From positions 124,001 through 188,000 of the forward strand of contig CAVYRN010000009.1 in assembly GCA_963771015.1 (NCBI GenBank): 64,000 nt of DNA. Reading direction: 5' to 3'. The position numbers were made by a program, and so were the translations under genes. This document shows positions 35,058 to 44,745 of this stretch, in pieces (the first letter of the stretch is position 1; the number at the start of each line of letters is the position of its first letter). The notes under the pieces are model-generated. The model did no database searches. It was not told where the DNA came from and saw only the letters and a program-made list of their open reading frames with translations. Source of the DNA: CAVSJJ01 sp963771015. GTDB lineage: Bacteria; Actinomycetota; Actinomycetes; Actinomycetales; Dermatophilaceae.

Positions 35058-35680
35058 CGGGGGTCCTGCGGTGCCCGGGGCGGGCGCTCGAGGTCGATGG
35101 GGTAGGTGAGGGCGTAGACCGCCACCCGGCGGGCCGTGGGGTTGCCCTGGCCGGCGCGGCGGTAGCGCTGGACGACAGCCCGGATCTCGTCGGTCATCGC
35201 ACGGACCTGCTCGGCCGTGAGGACGGCGACATCGTCGTTCATGCCGAGGGCGTCGCGCCAGGCCGACGGCCAGGACCCCTCGACGTCGAGCCACCGTTCG
35301 AAGCGGTCGCCGAGGTGGCGCAGGTAGTCGCGGCTCAACCAGTTCAGGGCCGTCTCGGCGTCCTCGTCGCCAGCGAACTGGGACCCCTGCCACGAGGTGT
35401 ACTCGCTCGCGGCGGCCCACAGCCGGCGCTTTCCCTCGCCCCCACCGGTGTCGCGCACGAGGCCGACCGACTCGAGCTTGCGCAGGTGGTAGGAGGTGGC
35501 ACCGGAGTTCGTCCCGAGCTCGCCGGCGAGATCGGTCGCCGTCGCCGGTCCCTTCAGCCGTAGCGCACTGACCAGCCGGGAGCGCAGGGGGTGGGCGAGG
35601 ACCTTGACTGCGGTGGCGTCGAGGTGGACGACGCTGCCGTCGCCCGGGGAGCCGGGGACGGGGGGAGGAGTGGTGGTCAT
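35054..35680 (-). CDS. ArsR-type winged-helix transcriptional regulator
   Basis: 208 residues. The N-terminal winged helix (about 20-85) includes ATAVKVLAHPLRSRLVSALR and the recognition region TATDLAGELGTNSGATSYHL. The C-terminal half is helical and lacks the metal-binding cysteines of classic ArsR/SmtB sensors, so it more likely senses another ligand. Co-transcribed with the MFS gene. A -10 hexamer TATTGT lies 6 bases before the ATG with no ribosome-binding site, so the transcript may be leaderless. Four TGCAC repeats cover this promoter. Confidence 0.85.
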   Translation of the reverse strand: MTTTPPPVPGSPGDGSVVHLDATAVKVLAHPLRSRLVSALRLKGPATATDLAGELGTNSGATSYHLRKLESVGLVRDTGGGEGKRRLWAAASEYTSWQGSQFAGDEDAETALNWLSRDYLRHLGDRFERWLDVEGSWPSAWRDALGMNDDVAVLTAEQVRAMTDEIRAVVQRYRRAGQGNPTARRVAVYALTYPIDLERPPRAPQDPR

Positions 35681-35683
35681 GGA

Positions 35684-35727
35684 TGCACAATACCTTTGCA
35701 CACTACATATGCACAACTCTTCTGCAC
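35684..35727 (-). promoter_or_regulatory. Four phased TGCAC repeats over the ArsR promoter
   Basis: TGCAC occurs at 35684, 35697, 35710 and 35723, exactly 13 bases apart. On the minus strand the repeats read TGTGCA and overlap a promoter formed by TTGTGC, an 18-base spacer and TATTGT. Likely an autoregulatory operator array for the adjacent regulator. The array lies between divergent ArsR and rplM. Confidence 0.55.
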
Positions 35728-35787
35728 GAGGGGCGACGATCGCGTCGTCGCAGGTCAGGGCATATGAGGTCGCCTCGGCCGGAGGAT

Positions 35788-35817
35788 TTGGGTGGAACCT
35801 GGCGCCCTCCGTACACT
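35788..35817 (+). promoter_or_regulatory. Candidate promoter for rplM-rpsI
   Basis: TTGGGT (35788-35793), 18 bases, TACACT (35812-35817). A start near 35824 would give a leader of about 110 bases before rplM, with a good AAGGA at 35926-35930. No regulatory RNA fold was recognised in that leader. Confidence 0.45.
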
Positions 35818-35936
35818 GAGGAGTCGTTGTGCCGCGCGCTCCCCCAGGGTGGCGCCGGCGGCATACCGGACATTCAGCAGACCATCCCGCGCCGGTCTCG
35901 GCTCGGGAGCAGCCCATCCTCACGCAAGGAACCACC

Positions 35937-36380
35937 GTGCGCACCTACACCCCCAAGCCGGGCGAGATCGCCCGCGTGTGGCACGTCATCGACGCGACCG
36001 ACGTCGTGCTCGGCCGCCTGGCGAGCCAGACCGCGATCCTGTTGCGCGGCAAGCACAAGGCGACCTTCGCCCCGCATGTCGACACCGGCGACTTCGTCAT
36101 CATCATCAACGCGGAGAAGGTCGTGCTGACCGGCGCGAAGGCCGAACAGAAGAAGGCCTACCACCACTCGGGTTTCCCGGGTGGCCTCAAGGCGACGCCG
36201 TACACCGAGCTTCTCGCCAAGCACCCGGAGAAGGCCATCGAGAAGGCCGTCCGCGGGATGCTCCCCCGGACCACCCTGGGCCGGGCGCAGCTCGCCAAGC
36301 TCAAGGTGTATGCCGGTGCCGAGCACCCGCACGCCGCCCAGCAGCCCCAGCCCTACACGATCTCGCAGGTGGCGCAGTAG
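35937..36380 (+). CDS. rplM: 50S ribosomal protein L13
   Basis: Early-assembly 23S rRNA-binding protein. The 147-residue product starts at GTG 35937 with RTYTPKPGEIARVWHVIDAT and contains the signature KAVRGMLPRTTLGRAQLAKL. Ribosome-binding site AAGGA seven bases upstream. rpsI follows as usual. Confidence 0.97.
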   Translation: MRTYTPKPGEIARVWHVIDATDVVLGRLASQTAILLRGKHKATFAPHVDTGDFVIIINAEKVVLTGAKAEQKKAYHHSGFPGGLKATPYTELLAKHPEKAIEKAVRGMLPRTTLGRAQLAKLKVYAGAEHPHAAQQPQPYTISQVAQ

Positions 36381-36412
36381 TCGCCGCGGCGACCTGCGCA
36401 GATCAAGGACGA

Positions 36413-36931
36413 ATGATGACTGAGAACACCGAGACCATCGACGAGACCGTCGGCACCGACGCCGAAGACACCGTCGTCACGGAGTACACCACCGAGACCG
36501 AGGCGCAGAGCCCGGAAGAGGGGGCCCGCCGCCCGTCGGCGACGGCCCCCGGTGCGGCGACCGGCCGCCGCAAGCAGGCCGTTGCCCGGGTGCGGATCGT
36601 GCCCGGGACCGGCGAGTGGACGATCAACGGCCGCACCCTCGAGCAGTACTTCCCGAACAAGGTGCACCAGCAGCTCGTCAACGAGCCGCTCAAGGTGCTC
36701 GAGCTCGACGGGGCCTACGACGTCCTGGTCCGCGTCCATGGCGGTGGCCCCTCCGGCCAGGCCGGCGCGGTCCGCCTCGGCGTCGCGCGCTCGCTCAACG
36801 GCATCGACCCCGAGCTCAACCGTCCGGCGCTGAAGAAGGCCGGCTTCCTCACCCGGGACGCCCGCGTGCCGGAGCGCAAGAAGGCCGGACTCAAGAAGGC
36901 CCGCAAGGCGCCGCAGTACAGCAAGCGGTAG
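36413..36931 (+). CDS. rpsI: 30S ribosomal protein S9 with acidic N-terminal extension
   Basis: S9 reaches its C-terminal tail into the P site. Of 172 residues, the first 48 are a threonine/glutamate-rich acidic extension; the S9 core then runs from RRKQAVARVRIVPGTGEW to the invariant KKARKAPQYSKR. The ATG at 36413 follows AAGGA at 36405-36409; a second ATG lies three bases later. Confidence 0.96.
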   Translation: MMTENTETIDETVGTDAEDTVVTEYTTETEAQSPEEGARRPSATAPGAATGRRKQAVARVRIVPGTGEWTINGRTLEQYFPNKVHQQLVNEPLKVLELDGAYDVLVRVHGGGPSGQAGAVRLGVARSLNGIDPELNRPALKKAGFLTRDARVPERKKAGLKKARKAPQYSKR

Positions 36932-36954
36932 CCGACGGCGGTGGCGACACCGCA

Positions 36955-36994
36955 CGACGGGGCGGCATTCCAGTCATGGAATGCCGCCCCGTCG
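36955..36994 (+). terminator. Terminator after rpsI
   Basis: Perfect 18-base stem (36955-36972 with 36977-36994; arm CGACGGGGCGGCATTCCA) and GTCA tetraloop, 23 bases after the rpsI stop. No T-tract follows, as is common in high-GC actinobacteria. It separates rplM-rpsI from glmM. Confidence 0.8.
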
Positions 36995-37094
36995 GCGTCC
37001 GGGGTAGGTTGACGTGCTGGGCCGCGTGGCCTACCGGCCGGGCCCCACCGGCCGGCCGCCCGCCGGCCCCACGACGCGAAAGGCTCCTTCACCC

Positions 37095-38447
37095 ATGGGA
37101 CGACTCTTCGGCACCGACGGCGTGCGCGGCCTCGCGAACGGCCCGGTCATCACCGCCGAGCTGGCCCTGTCGGTCTCCGTGGCGGCCGCCCGGGTCCTCG
37201 GACGGGCAGGCTCGCGCGGTGGCCATCGGCCCAAGGCGGTCGTCGGCCGCGACCCGCGCGCCTCGGGCGAGTTCCTGTCGGCGGCCGTCGTCGCCGGGTT
37301 GGCCTCGGCAGGCGTCGACGTCTACGAGGCGGGCGTTCTGCCGACCCCCGCCATCGCCTTCCTCACCGACGACACCGGTGCGGACTTCGGGGTCATGCTC
37401 TCGGCGTCGCACAACCCGATGCCGGACAACGGGATCAAGTTCTTCGCCGAGGGCGGGCGCAAGCTCCCCGACGACGTCGAGGACCGGATCGAGACGGCGA
37501 TGGGGGAGCCGTGGGAGCGTCCCACCGGCGCCGAGGTCGGCCGGGTCGTCCCGCTGGTCGACGGTCACGCGCGCTACCTCGGCCACCTTCTCGCGGTCCT
37601 GCCGAACCGGCTCGACGGGTTGACCGTCGTCGTCGACGCGGCCAACGGGGCCGCCAGCACGGTGTCCCCGGAGGCGTTCCGCCTCGCCGGCGCGGACGTC
37701 GTCGAGATCGGGGCCACACCGGACGGCCTCAACATCAACGACGGCTACGGGTCCACCCACCTCGGGCCGCTGCGCGCGGCGGTCCTCGCGGCCGGTGCCG
37801 ATCTCGGCATCGCCCATGACGGCGACGCGGACCGGTGCCTCGCCGTCGACGGCGAGGGCAACGAGGTCGACGGCGACCAGATCATGGCCGTCCTCGCCCT
37901 CGCCCTCAAGGAGCGCGGTGCCCTGCACGGCGACACGCTCGTCACGACGGTCATGAGCAACCTCGGGCTGCTCCAGGCCATGGAGCGGGAGGGGATCTCC
38001 GTCGTCCAGACGGCGGTCGGTGACCGGTATGTGCTCGAGACGATGCGGGCGCAGGGGCGCAGCCTCGGCGGCGAGCAGTCCGGGCACGTCATCTTCCTCG
38101 ACCACGGGAGCACCGGGGACGGTGTGCTCACCGGGCTCATGGTGGCGGCGCGGGTCGCTCAGACGGGCCGCAGCCTGGCCGACCTCGCGTCGGTCATGAC
38201 CCGGCTGCCCCAGGTCCTTGTCAACGTCACCGGCGTCGACACCAGCCGCGTCGACAGCGACCCCCAGCTCCAGGCCGCCGTCCGGGCGGAGGAGGCTGCG
38301 CTGGCCGGCACCGGGCGGGTCCTGCTGCGGCGCTCGGGTACCGAGCCGCTCGTCCGCGTCATGGTCGAGGCACCGACCGCCGAGCTGGCCGACCTCGTCA
38401 CCGAGCGGCTCGCTCGCGTCGTCCGCGACCGGCTCGCCCTCGGCTAG
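37095..38447 (+). CDS. glmM: Phosphoglucosamine mutase
   Basis: Converts glucosamine-6-phosphate to glucosamine-1-phosphate for peptidoglycan precursor synthesis. The 450-residue protein has GTDGVRG at the N-terminus, the phosphoserine loop SASHNP with catalytic Ser105, the metal loop DGDADR and the phosphate-binding RRSGTEPLVRVMVE. A TAGGTT element at 37005 could be its -10, leaving a leader of about 80 bases. Confidence 0.96.
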   Translation: MGRLFGTDGVRGLANGPVITAELALSVSVAAARVLGRAGSRGGHRPKAVVGRDPRASGEFLSAAVVAGLASAGVDVYEAGVLPTPAIAFLTDDTGADFGVMLSASHNPMPDNGIKFFAEGGRKLPDDVEDRIETAMGEPWERPTGAEVGRVVPLVDGHARYLGHLLAVLPNRLDGLTVVVDAANGAASTVSPEAFRLAGADVVEIGATPDGLNINDGYGSTHLGPLRAAVLAAGADLGIAHDGDADRCLAVDGEGNEVDGDQIMAVLALALKERGALHGDTLVTTVMSNLGLLQAMEREGISVVQTAVGDRYVLETMRAQGRSLGGEQSGHVIFLDHGSTGDGVLTGLMVAARVAQTGRSLADLASVMTRLPQVLVNVTGVDTSRVDSDPQLQAAVRAEEAALAGTGRVLLRRSGTEPLVRVMVEAPTAELADLVTERLARVVRDRLALG

Positions 38448-38463
38448 GCCGTCGCCGGAGACC

Positions 38464-38961
38464 CTAGAGCAGCTGGCCGAGCAGGCCCGTGTCGACGTCG
38501 TACATGAACCCGCCGACGACGGCGTTGTCGCCGATGAGCGGGTGCGTTCTCACCCGGGCCACGTCCTCGGCGAGGGCGGCGGCCTGGTCGTCGACGATGT
38601 GGAACCGCATCCACGTCGCGTCGGTCCGCATCGACGCCGCCACGCGCTCGCGCAGCTCGGCCTCGGTGTTGCTCGCCATCGCGCACCGGGTGTGCGGGAC
38701 GACGAGGATCCGCTCGACCCCGAGCAGGTGAACCCCGAGGACGAGCGCCTCGAGGGCCTGGTCGGTGACCCGCCCGCCGGGGTTGCGGAAGATCTTCGCG
38801 TCGCCGGGTCGCAGGCCCAGCATCCCCAGTGGGTCGATGCGCGAGTCCATGCAGGTGACCACGGCGATGCCGGCGTGCGCGACCCCGTCGAAGCCGCTGA
38901 GGTCGAAGGTCGTCGCGAACTCTCGGTTGGCGGCGAGGATGTCACCGAACGAGTTGTCCAT
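38464..38961 (-). CDS. Beta-carbonic anhydrase
   Basis: Interconverts carbon dioxide and bicarbonate. The 165-residue protein has zinc ligands Cys37, His90 and Cys93 and the Asp39/Arg41 dyad in CMDSR, with PHTRCAM completing the site. This is the short beta-class form common in actinobacteria. It lies 7 bases after the class I fumarase gene and is probably co-transcribed with it. Its 3' end converges on glmM. Confidence 0.93.
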   Translation of the reverse strand: MDNSFGDILAANREFATTFDLSGFDGVAHAGIAVVTCMDSRIDPLGMLGLRPGDAKIFRNPGGRVTDQALEALVLGVHLLGVERILVVPHTRCAMASNTEAELRERVAASMRTDATWMRFHIVDDQAAALAEDVARVRTHPLIGDNAVVGGFMYDVDTGLLGQLL

Positions 38962-38968
38962 CAGGCCC

Positions 38969-40669
<1,701 letters not shown>

Positions 40670-40728
40670 CGTGCGTCCTCTTCTGTCTCGTGCGGTCAGG
40701 GGTCTGCCGGGCTGCCCGGCGCGTCGGC

Positions 40729-41652
40729 TCAGGCGCCGATCTCGGTCCGGGTGGGGGCGTAGGCACCGGCGTGGCCGACGGTCACCCCGCTGCTCGCCAG
40801 GGCCCTGGCGACCGCCGGAGCGATCTCGGCCAGGGTGGCCGACGCGAGGCGCTCGCGACAGTGGCCGCCTCCGAGCAGACCGAGGTCGACGAGGCCGGAG
40901 ATGAGGCCGGCCATGAACGAGTCGCCGGCGCCGACGGTGTCGATGACCCGCTCGGCGACGGCCGGCTCGTGGCCGGTCTCGCCGGTGCCGCTCACCCGGT
41001 AGGACACCCCGTGGGGGCCGCGTGTCACGACGACGAGGCCCGGACCCATCGAGGCCCACCGCCGCATGACCTGGTCGACCGGCTCGTCGGCATACAGGTA
41101 GGCGATGTCCTCGTCGCTCGCCTTGACGACGTCGGTGTGGCCGATGAGCTCCTCGACCCGTGGGCGCACCTCGTCGGGGGTCCCCATGATGGTCGGCCGG
41201 ATGTTCGGGTCGTACGACGTCGTGGCACCGGGGCGGGCGCGCACGAGGGCGGCGGTCACCTCGACCTCGCCCGGAGTGAGCGTCGTCGCGATGGACCCCG
41301 TGTGGACGTGGACGGTCCCCTCGGGCAGGGCGATCATCGGCAGGTCCCAGTGCAGGTCGAAGACGTAGGACGCGCCGCCGTTCTCGTCGATCGTCGCGTC
41401 GGCGGTCGAGGTCGGCTCGTCGTGCTGGCCGCCGGCCACGAGCCGGACCCCGACCTCATCGAGCAGCCTCGCGCACCGCGCGCCCCTGTCGTCCCGACCG
41501 AGGACGGTCGCGAAGTCGACCGCGTGGCCGAGGCGCGCCAGGCCCATGGCGACGTTGGCGGGAGAGCCCCCGACGTGCTCGGCGACGGCCCCGTCCGGGG
41601 TCCGCGCGATGTCGATGAGCATCTCCCCGATGACGAGCAGCCGCTCGGCCAT
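40729..41652 (-). CDS. PfkB-family carbohydrate kinase
   Basis: Ribokinase-superfamily sugar kinase of 307 residues, most like fructokinases. Substrate-site motif GGSPANVAMGLARLG is near residues 28-42, and the catalytic/anion-hole motif DTVGAGDSFMAGLISG is near the C-terminus. ATG at 41652 follows GGAGG. The substrate cannot be assigned firmly. Probably first gene of a minus-strand transcript continuing into fumarase (59-base gap). Confidence 0.88.
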   Translation of the reverse strand: MAERLLVIGEMLIDIARTPDGAVAEHVGGSPANVAMGLARLGHAVDFATVLGRDDRGARCARLLDEVGVRLVAGGQHDEPTSTADATIDENGGASYVFDLHWDLPMIALPEGTVHVHTGSIATTLTPGEVEVTAALVRARPGATTSYDPNIRPTIMGTPDEVRPRVEELIGHTDVVKASDEDIAYLYADEPVDQVMRRWASMGPGLVVVTRGPHGVSYRVSGTGETGHEPAVAERVIDTVGAGDSFMAGLISGLVDLGLLGGGHCRERLASATLAEIAPAVARALASSGVTVGHAGAYAPTRTEIGA

Positions 41653-41799
41653 GTCGTGACCTCCGTGAGGTGGCGATGCGAACGCGTCCGACTCTATCGG
41701 GGCCCGCGAGCCGCGCGGCCCCGGGCTCGGGGAGCCGGCCGGCCTTCCGCAGGCCACCCCGGTTGGCCTGGTGGGGTGGCCGTCGGGGACCATGGGCCG

Positions 41800-42375
41800 G
41801 TGAGCTCCCCGCCCTCGGCCAGCCGCTACGCGCTCGGATCGGTCCCCAACATGATCCGGTCCCTCGTCGTCGTTCTCGGGATCGTCCTCGTCGTCATCTT
41901 CATGCTGCCGCGGACGAGCACGGTGCCGCGGCCGCCGGTGGACGTCACCGGGAACGCCGTCGCCGTCGCCGGCGAGACCGGCTGGGCGGTCGAGGCGCCG
42001 CAGGGGCTGCCCGGCGGGTGGCACCCCACCGCCGCCCGCTACGACACGACGAACCAGTCGGTGCCGACGTGGTTCGTCGGCTACCAGACCCCGTCCGGGG
42101 CGTATGCCGCCCTGAGCCAGGCCGCGAACACCGGTCCGGAGTGGCTCTCGGCCCAGACCGGCCGCGGCACCCGGACAGGGGAGCGGACGCTCCGCGGCCG
42201 GACGTGGCTCGAGTACACGCGCCCCGACGGCACCCAGAACAGCCTGGTCGCCGAGTCCGAGGCGACCGGTGGTGTGACGACCGTCGTGAGCGGGACGGCG
42301 GGGTGGGGAGAGCTGGTGACGCTGGCCGATCACCTGCGTCCCGCCACCGCCGGTTCCTCACCCACCTCCTCGTAA
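41800..42375 (+). CDS. DUF4245 domain membrane-anchored protein
   Basis: 191 residues from a GTG at 41800. One transmembrane segment (about 21-40, MIRSLVVVLGIVLVVIFMLP) precedes an extracytoplasmic domain of the DUF4245 family (GWAVEAPQGLPGGWHPTAAR; TWFVGYQTPSGAYAALSQA). Function unknown. The family is regularly found beside xseA/xseB and fumarase genes in actinobacteria, as here. It converges on xseB. Confidence 0.85.
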   Translation: MSSPPSASRYALGSVPNMIRSLVVVLGIVLVVIFMLPRTSTVPRPPVDVTGNAVAVAGETGWAVEAPQGLPGGWHPTAARYDTTNQSVPTWFVGYQTPSGAYAALSQAANTGPEWLSAQTGRGTRTGERTLRGRTWLEYTRPDGTQNSLVAESEATGGVTTVVSGTAGWGELVTLADHLRPATAGSSPTSS

Positions 42376-42418
42376 GGGCGACCGGTGCCGTCGTGAGGCG
42401 ATCGGCGCCGCTCTCGGG

Positions 42419-42667
42419 CTAGTCGCCCTCGACGGCCGCGACCTGGGTGCGGGCCCGGTCCAGCCACCACGAACAGTGAGCTGCCAGGGCCTCACCGCGC
42501 TGCCACAGAGCGACGCTCGCCTCGAGGGTGACCTGGCCGCCCTCGAGCCGGTCGACGATCGCCGTCAGCTCGTCGCGGGCCTGCTCGTAGGACAGCTGCG
42601 CCACGTCGGCGTTGGGGTCCTCGGTGGGCTCGGTCGCGGCGGCGTCGGGCTCGGTGCGCTTGGCCAT
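42419..42667 (-). CDS. xseB: Exodeoxyribonuclease VII small subunit
   Basis: Small subunit of the single-strand DNA exonuclease VII. The 82-residue product has about 25 variable leading residues, then LSYEQARDELTAIVDRLEGG and VTLEASVALWQRGEALAAHC, the family core. It follows xseA on the minus strand, separated by palindrome family C copy 3. Confidence 0.92.
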   Translation of the reverse strand: MAKRTEPDAAATEPTEDPNADVAQLSYEQARDELTAIVDRLEGGQVTLEASVALWQRGEALAAHCSWWLDRARTQVAAVEGD

Positions 42668-42690
42668 GCCCGCCAGCCTAGGCCCCGGGC

Positions 42691-42749
42691 CCCCCGGTTC
42701 GAGGTATTCGGGTGCCCTCAGACGCCACCGGAATACCTCGAACCGGGGG
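42691..42749 (+). repeat. Long palindrome, family C, copy 3
   Basis: A 19-base perfect stem (42691-42709 with 42731-42749), extended by four more pairs after one mismatch. Core TTCGAGGTATTC. It lies at the xseA/xseB junction. As in copy 1, the minus-strand gene (xseA) reads into it, taking SRYSGGV and its TGA stop at 42718-42720 from the repeat. Confidence 0.8.
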
Positions 42750-44013
42750 GCGAGGAGTCCGGCTCGGGCGGGACGGCGCGCGCAGCGAACGGGCCGCCCG
42801 CCACCCGGATCGCGAGCAGCTCCTCCGGCGTCAGCTCGGCGGGGTCGCGGACGATGGCTCCGGCCTCGTGGGACACGATGGCGTACCCCCGGTCCAGGGT
42901 CGCCTGGGGGGAGAGGGTGTGGACCCGGGCGCTCAGCTGGCGCAGCTCGGCGGCATCGTGCTCGAGCCGGGCGGCGACCCGCCGGCGGCCTCGGTCGCGC
43001 AGGGCGACCACGCTCGCCCGCTGGGCCCGGGCGAAACCACCTGGGTCGGTCATCACCGGCCGCGACATCAGGGAGGCGAGGTGGCGGCCCTCGGCGTCGA
43101 GGCGTCCGCCGAGGGCGCGGCATACCCGTCCCCACGCGACCTCGACCGTGCGCCGCTCCACCGCCGCGTCGGGCACGACGGCCTTGGCCGCGTCGGTCGG
43201 GGTCGACGCGCGGTGGTCGGCGACGAAGTCGAGCAGCGGCGTGTCGACGTCGTGGCCGATGGCGCTGACGACGGGGGTTCGGGCCGCGGCCACGGCGCGG
43301 ACGAGCGCCTCGTTGCTGAACGGGAGGAGGTCCTCGACCCCGCCCCCGCCGCGCGCGATGACGATGACGTCGACCTCGTCGAGGGCATCGAGCTCGGCGA
43401 GCGCGGCACTGACCTCGGCCACCGCGTTCGGCCCCTGGACGGCCACCTCGCGGGTCTCGAACCGCACGGCCGGCCAGCGCCGCCGCGCGTTCTCGACGAC
43501 GTCCTTCTCGGCCGCGCTGGCCCGCCCGCAGATGAGGCCGACCCGGCGCGGGAGGAAGGGGAGCGGCCGCTTGCGCTCGGCGTCGAAGAGCCCCTGCGCG
43601 GCGAGGTTGGCCTTGAGGTACTCGAGCCGGGCCAGCAGCTCGCCGACCCCCACCGGACGGATCTGCCGCCCGTCGAGCAGGAGCGAGCCGCGCTGGGTCC
43701 AGAACGCCGGCTTGGCCTGGACGACGACGCGCGCACCCTCGGTGAGCGGCGTCAGCATGGCATCGAGGGCGTTGACCGAGATGGCGACCGACAGGGAGAA
43801 GTCGACGTCGGGGTCGCGCAGGGTGAGGTATGCCGTCCGCGTGCCGGGGCGCCGGGTGAGCTGGACGACCTGGCCCTCGACCCACAGCACCGACATCTTG
43901 TCGACGTACTCGGCGATCCTCATGCTGAGCAGCCGGACCGGCCACGGGTGCTCGGCCGTGGTGTCCGCGGCCTTGGCGGGGAGGCCGTCGGGCGCCCCTG
44001 GCGACACGCTCAC
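42718..44013 (-). CDS. xseA: Exodeoxyribonuclease VII large subunit
   Basis: Catalytic subunit of exonuclease VII. The 431-residue protein has an N-terminal OB fold (about 20-120, VLWVEGQVVQLTRRPGTRTA), then the catalytic domain with RVGLICGRASAAEKDVVENA, DVIVIARGGGGVEDL and SAIGHDVDTPLLDFVADHRA. The last seven residues SRYSGGV come from a palindromic repeat. The start overlaps the stop of an upstream TetR-family gene by four bases. Confidence 0.94.
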   Translation of the reverse strand: MSVSPGAPDGLPAKAADTTAEHPWPVRLLSMRIAEYVDKMSVLWVEGQVVQLTRRPGTRTAYLTLRDPDVDFSLSVAISVNALDAMLTPLTEGARVVVQAKPAFWTQRGSLLLDGRQIRPVGVGELLARLEYLKANLAAQGLFDAERKRPLPFLPRRVGLICGRASAAEKDVVENARRRWPAVRFETREVAVQGPNAVAEVSAALAELDALDEVDVIVIARGGGGVEDLLPFSNEALVRAVAAARTPVVSAIGHDVDTPLLDFVADHRASTPTDAAKAVVPDAAVERRTVEVAWGRVCRALGGRLDAEGRHLASLMSRPVMTDPGGFARAQRASVVALRDRGRRRVAARLEHDAAELRQLSARVHTLSPQATLDRGYAIVSHEAGAIVRDPAELTPEELLAIRVAGGPFAARAVPPEPDSSPPGSRYSGGV

Positions 44014-44678
44014 GGACGAAGCGTATGCCGCCCTGCCGACGCTCCGGCCACGTCCCCGACCGGGGGCGGCACTCCGATCGTGGCGGTCCCGTCGAGCGGG
44101 GCGGTGAGGTAGTACTCCAGAACCGGGCCGATGGCCGCGGCGAGGTCGGCCGAGTCGGCGTCGACGAGCGGCGGCAGCTTGACGATGTAGCGGGCGAAGG
44201 CCATCCCGGCGATCTGGCTGCCCATGAGGGCCGCCCGGCGCTGCGGGTTCTCGCCGCCGAGCCGGGCCGTGACCGGGGTGAGCACCCGCTCCACGAGGAC
44301 GTCACGGATCATCAGGGCCGCCTGGTCCTCGGACGCGGCGGCACGCAGCATGCCGGTCACCGTGCGCCCGCCCTCGGGGGAGTCAAGGACCGAGAAGAGG
44401 AACTCGGCCAGCCGGCGCCCGACGCCTGCCAGGTCATCCGCGATGACGACGTCGATGACGGTGGCGGGGTCGAAGGGCAGCTCCAGGACCGTGGCGAACA
44501 GCTCCTGCTTGGAGCCGAAGTAGTGGGCGACGAGACGGGTGTCGACGCCGGCCTCCTGGGCGATGGCCCGCAGCGTGGTTCCTGGGTAGCCGTGTTCGGC
44601 GAACTGGCGTCGCGCGGCGACCGCGATGGCGTCGCGGGTCCCGCTGCCGGCCGGTCGTCGGCCCCGGTGTGCGGTCAT
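44010..44678 (-). CDS. TetR-family transcriptional regulator
   Basis: 222 residues with an N-terminal helix-turn-helix (about 12-58; FAEHGYPGTTLRAIAQEAGV, VAHYFGSKQELFATVLELPF) and a TetR ligand domain. Divergent from a DHA2-type MFS exporter, across a short region holding operator-like repeats, so it is most likely the local repressor of that exporter. Its TGA overlaps the xseA ATG, so it may be co-transcribed with xseA/xseB. Confidence 0.88.
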   Translation of the reverse strand: MTAHRGRRPAGSGTRDAIAVAARRQFAEHGYPGTTLRAIAQEAGVDTRLVAHYFGSKQELFATVLELPFDPATVIDVVIADDLAGVGRRLAEFLFSVLDSPEGGRTVTGMLRAAASEDQAALMIRDVLVERVLTPVTARLGGENPQRRAALMGSQIAGMAFARYIVKLPPLVDADSADLAAAIGPVLEYYLTAPLDGTATIGVPPPVGDVAGASAGRHTLRP

Positions 44679-44696
44679 GGCGTTCCTCGATCCGGT

Positions 44697-44745
44697 TGAC
44701 AATTCCTCGTACGTAGAATAACAATTTCCCCATGCGTGGAATAAC
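44697..44745 (+). promoter_or_regulatory. Promoter and tandem operator of the TetR/MFS divergon
   Basis: TTGACA (44697-44702), 17 bases, TAACAA (44720-44725) form a good promoter for the MFS gene. Between them ATTCctCGTACGtaGAAT is an 18-base imperfect palindrome, and a related sequence ending GGAATAAC follows 23 bases downstream, overlapping the ATG. The predicted transcript starts near the ATG at 44732, so translation may be leaderless. Likely bound by the divergent TetR protein. Confidence 0.55.
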
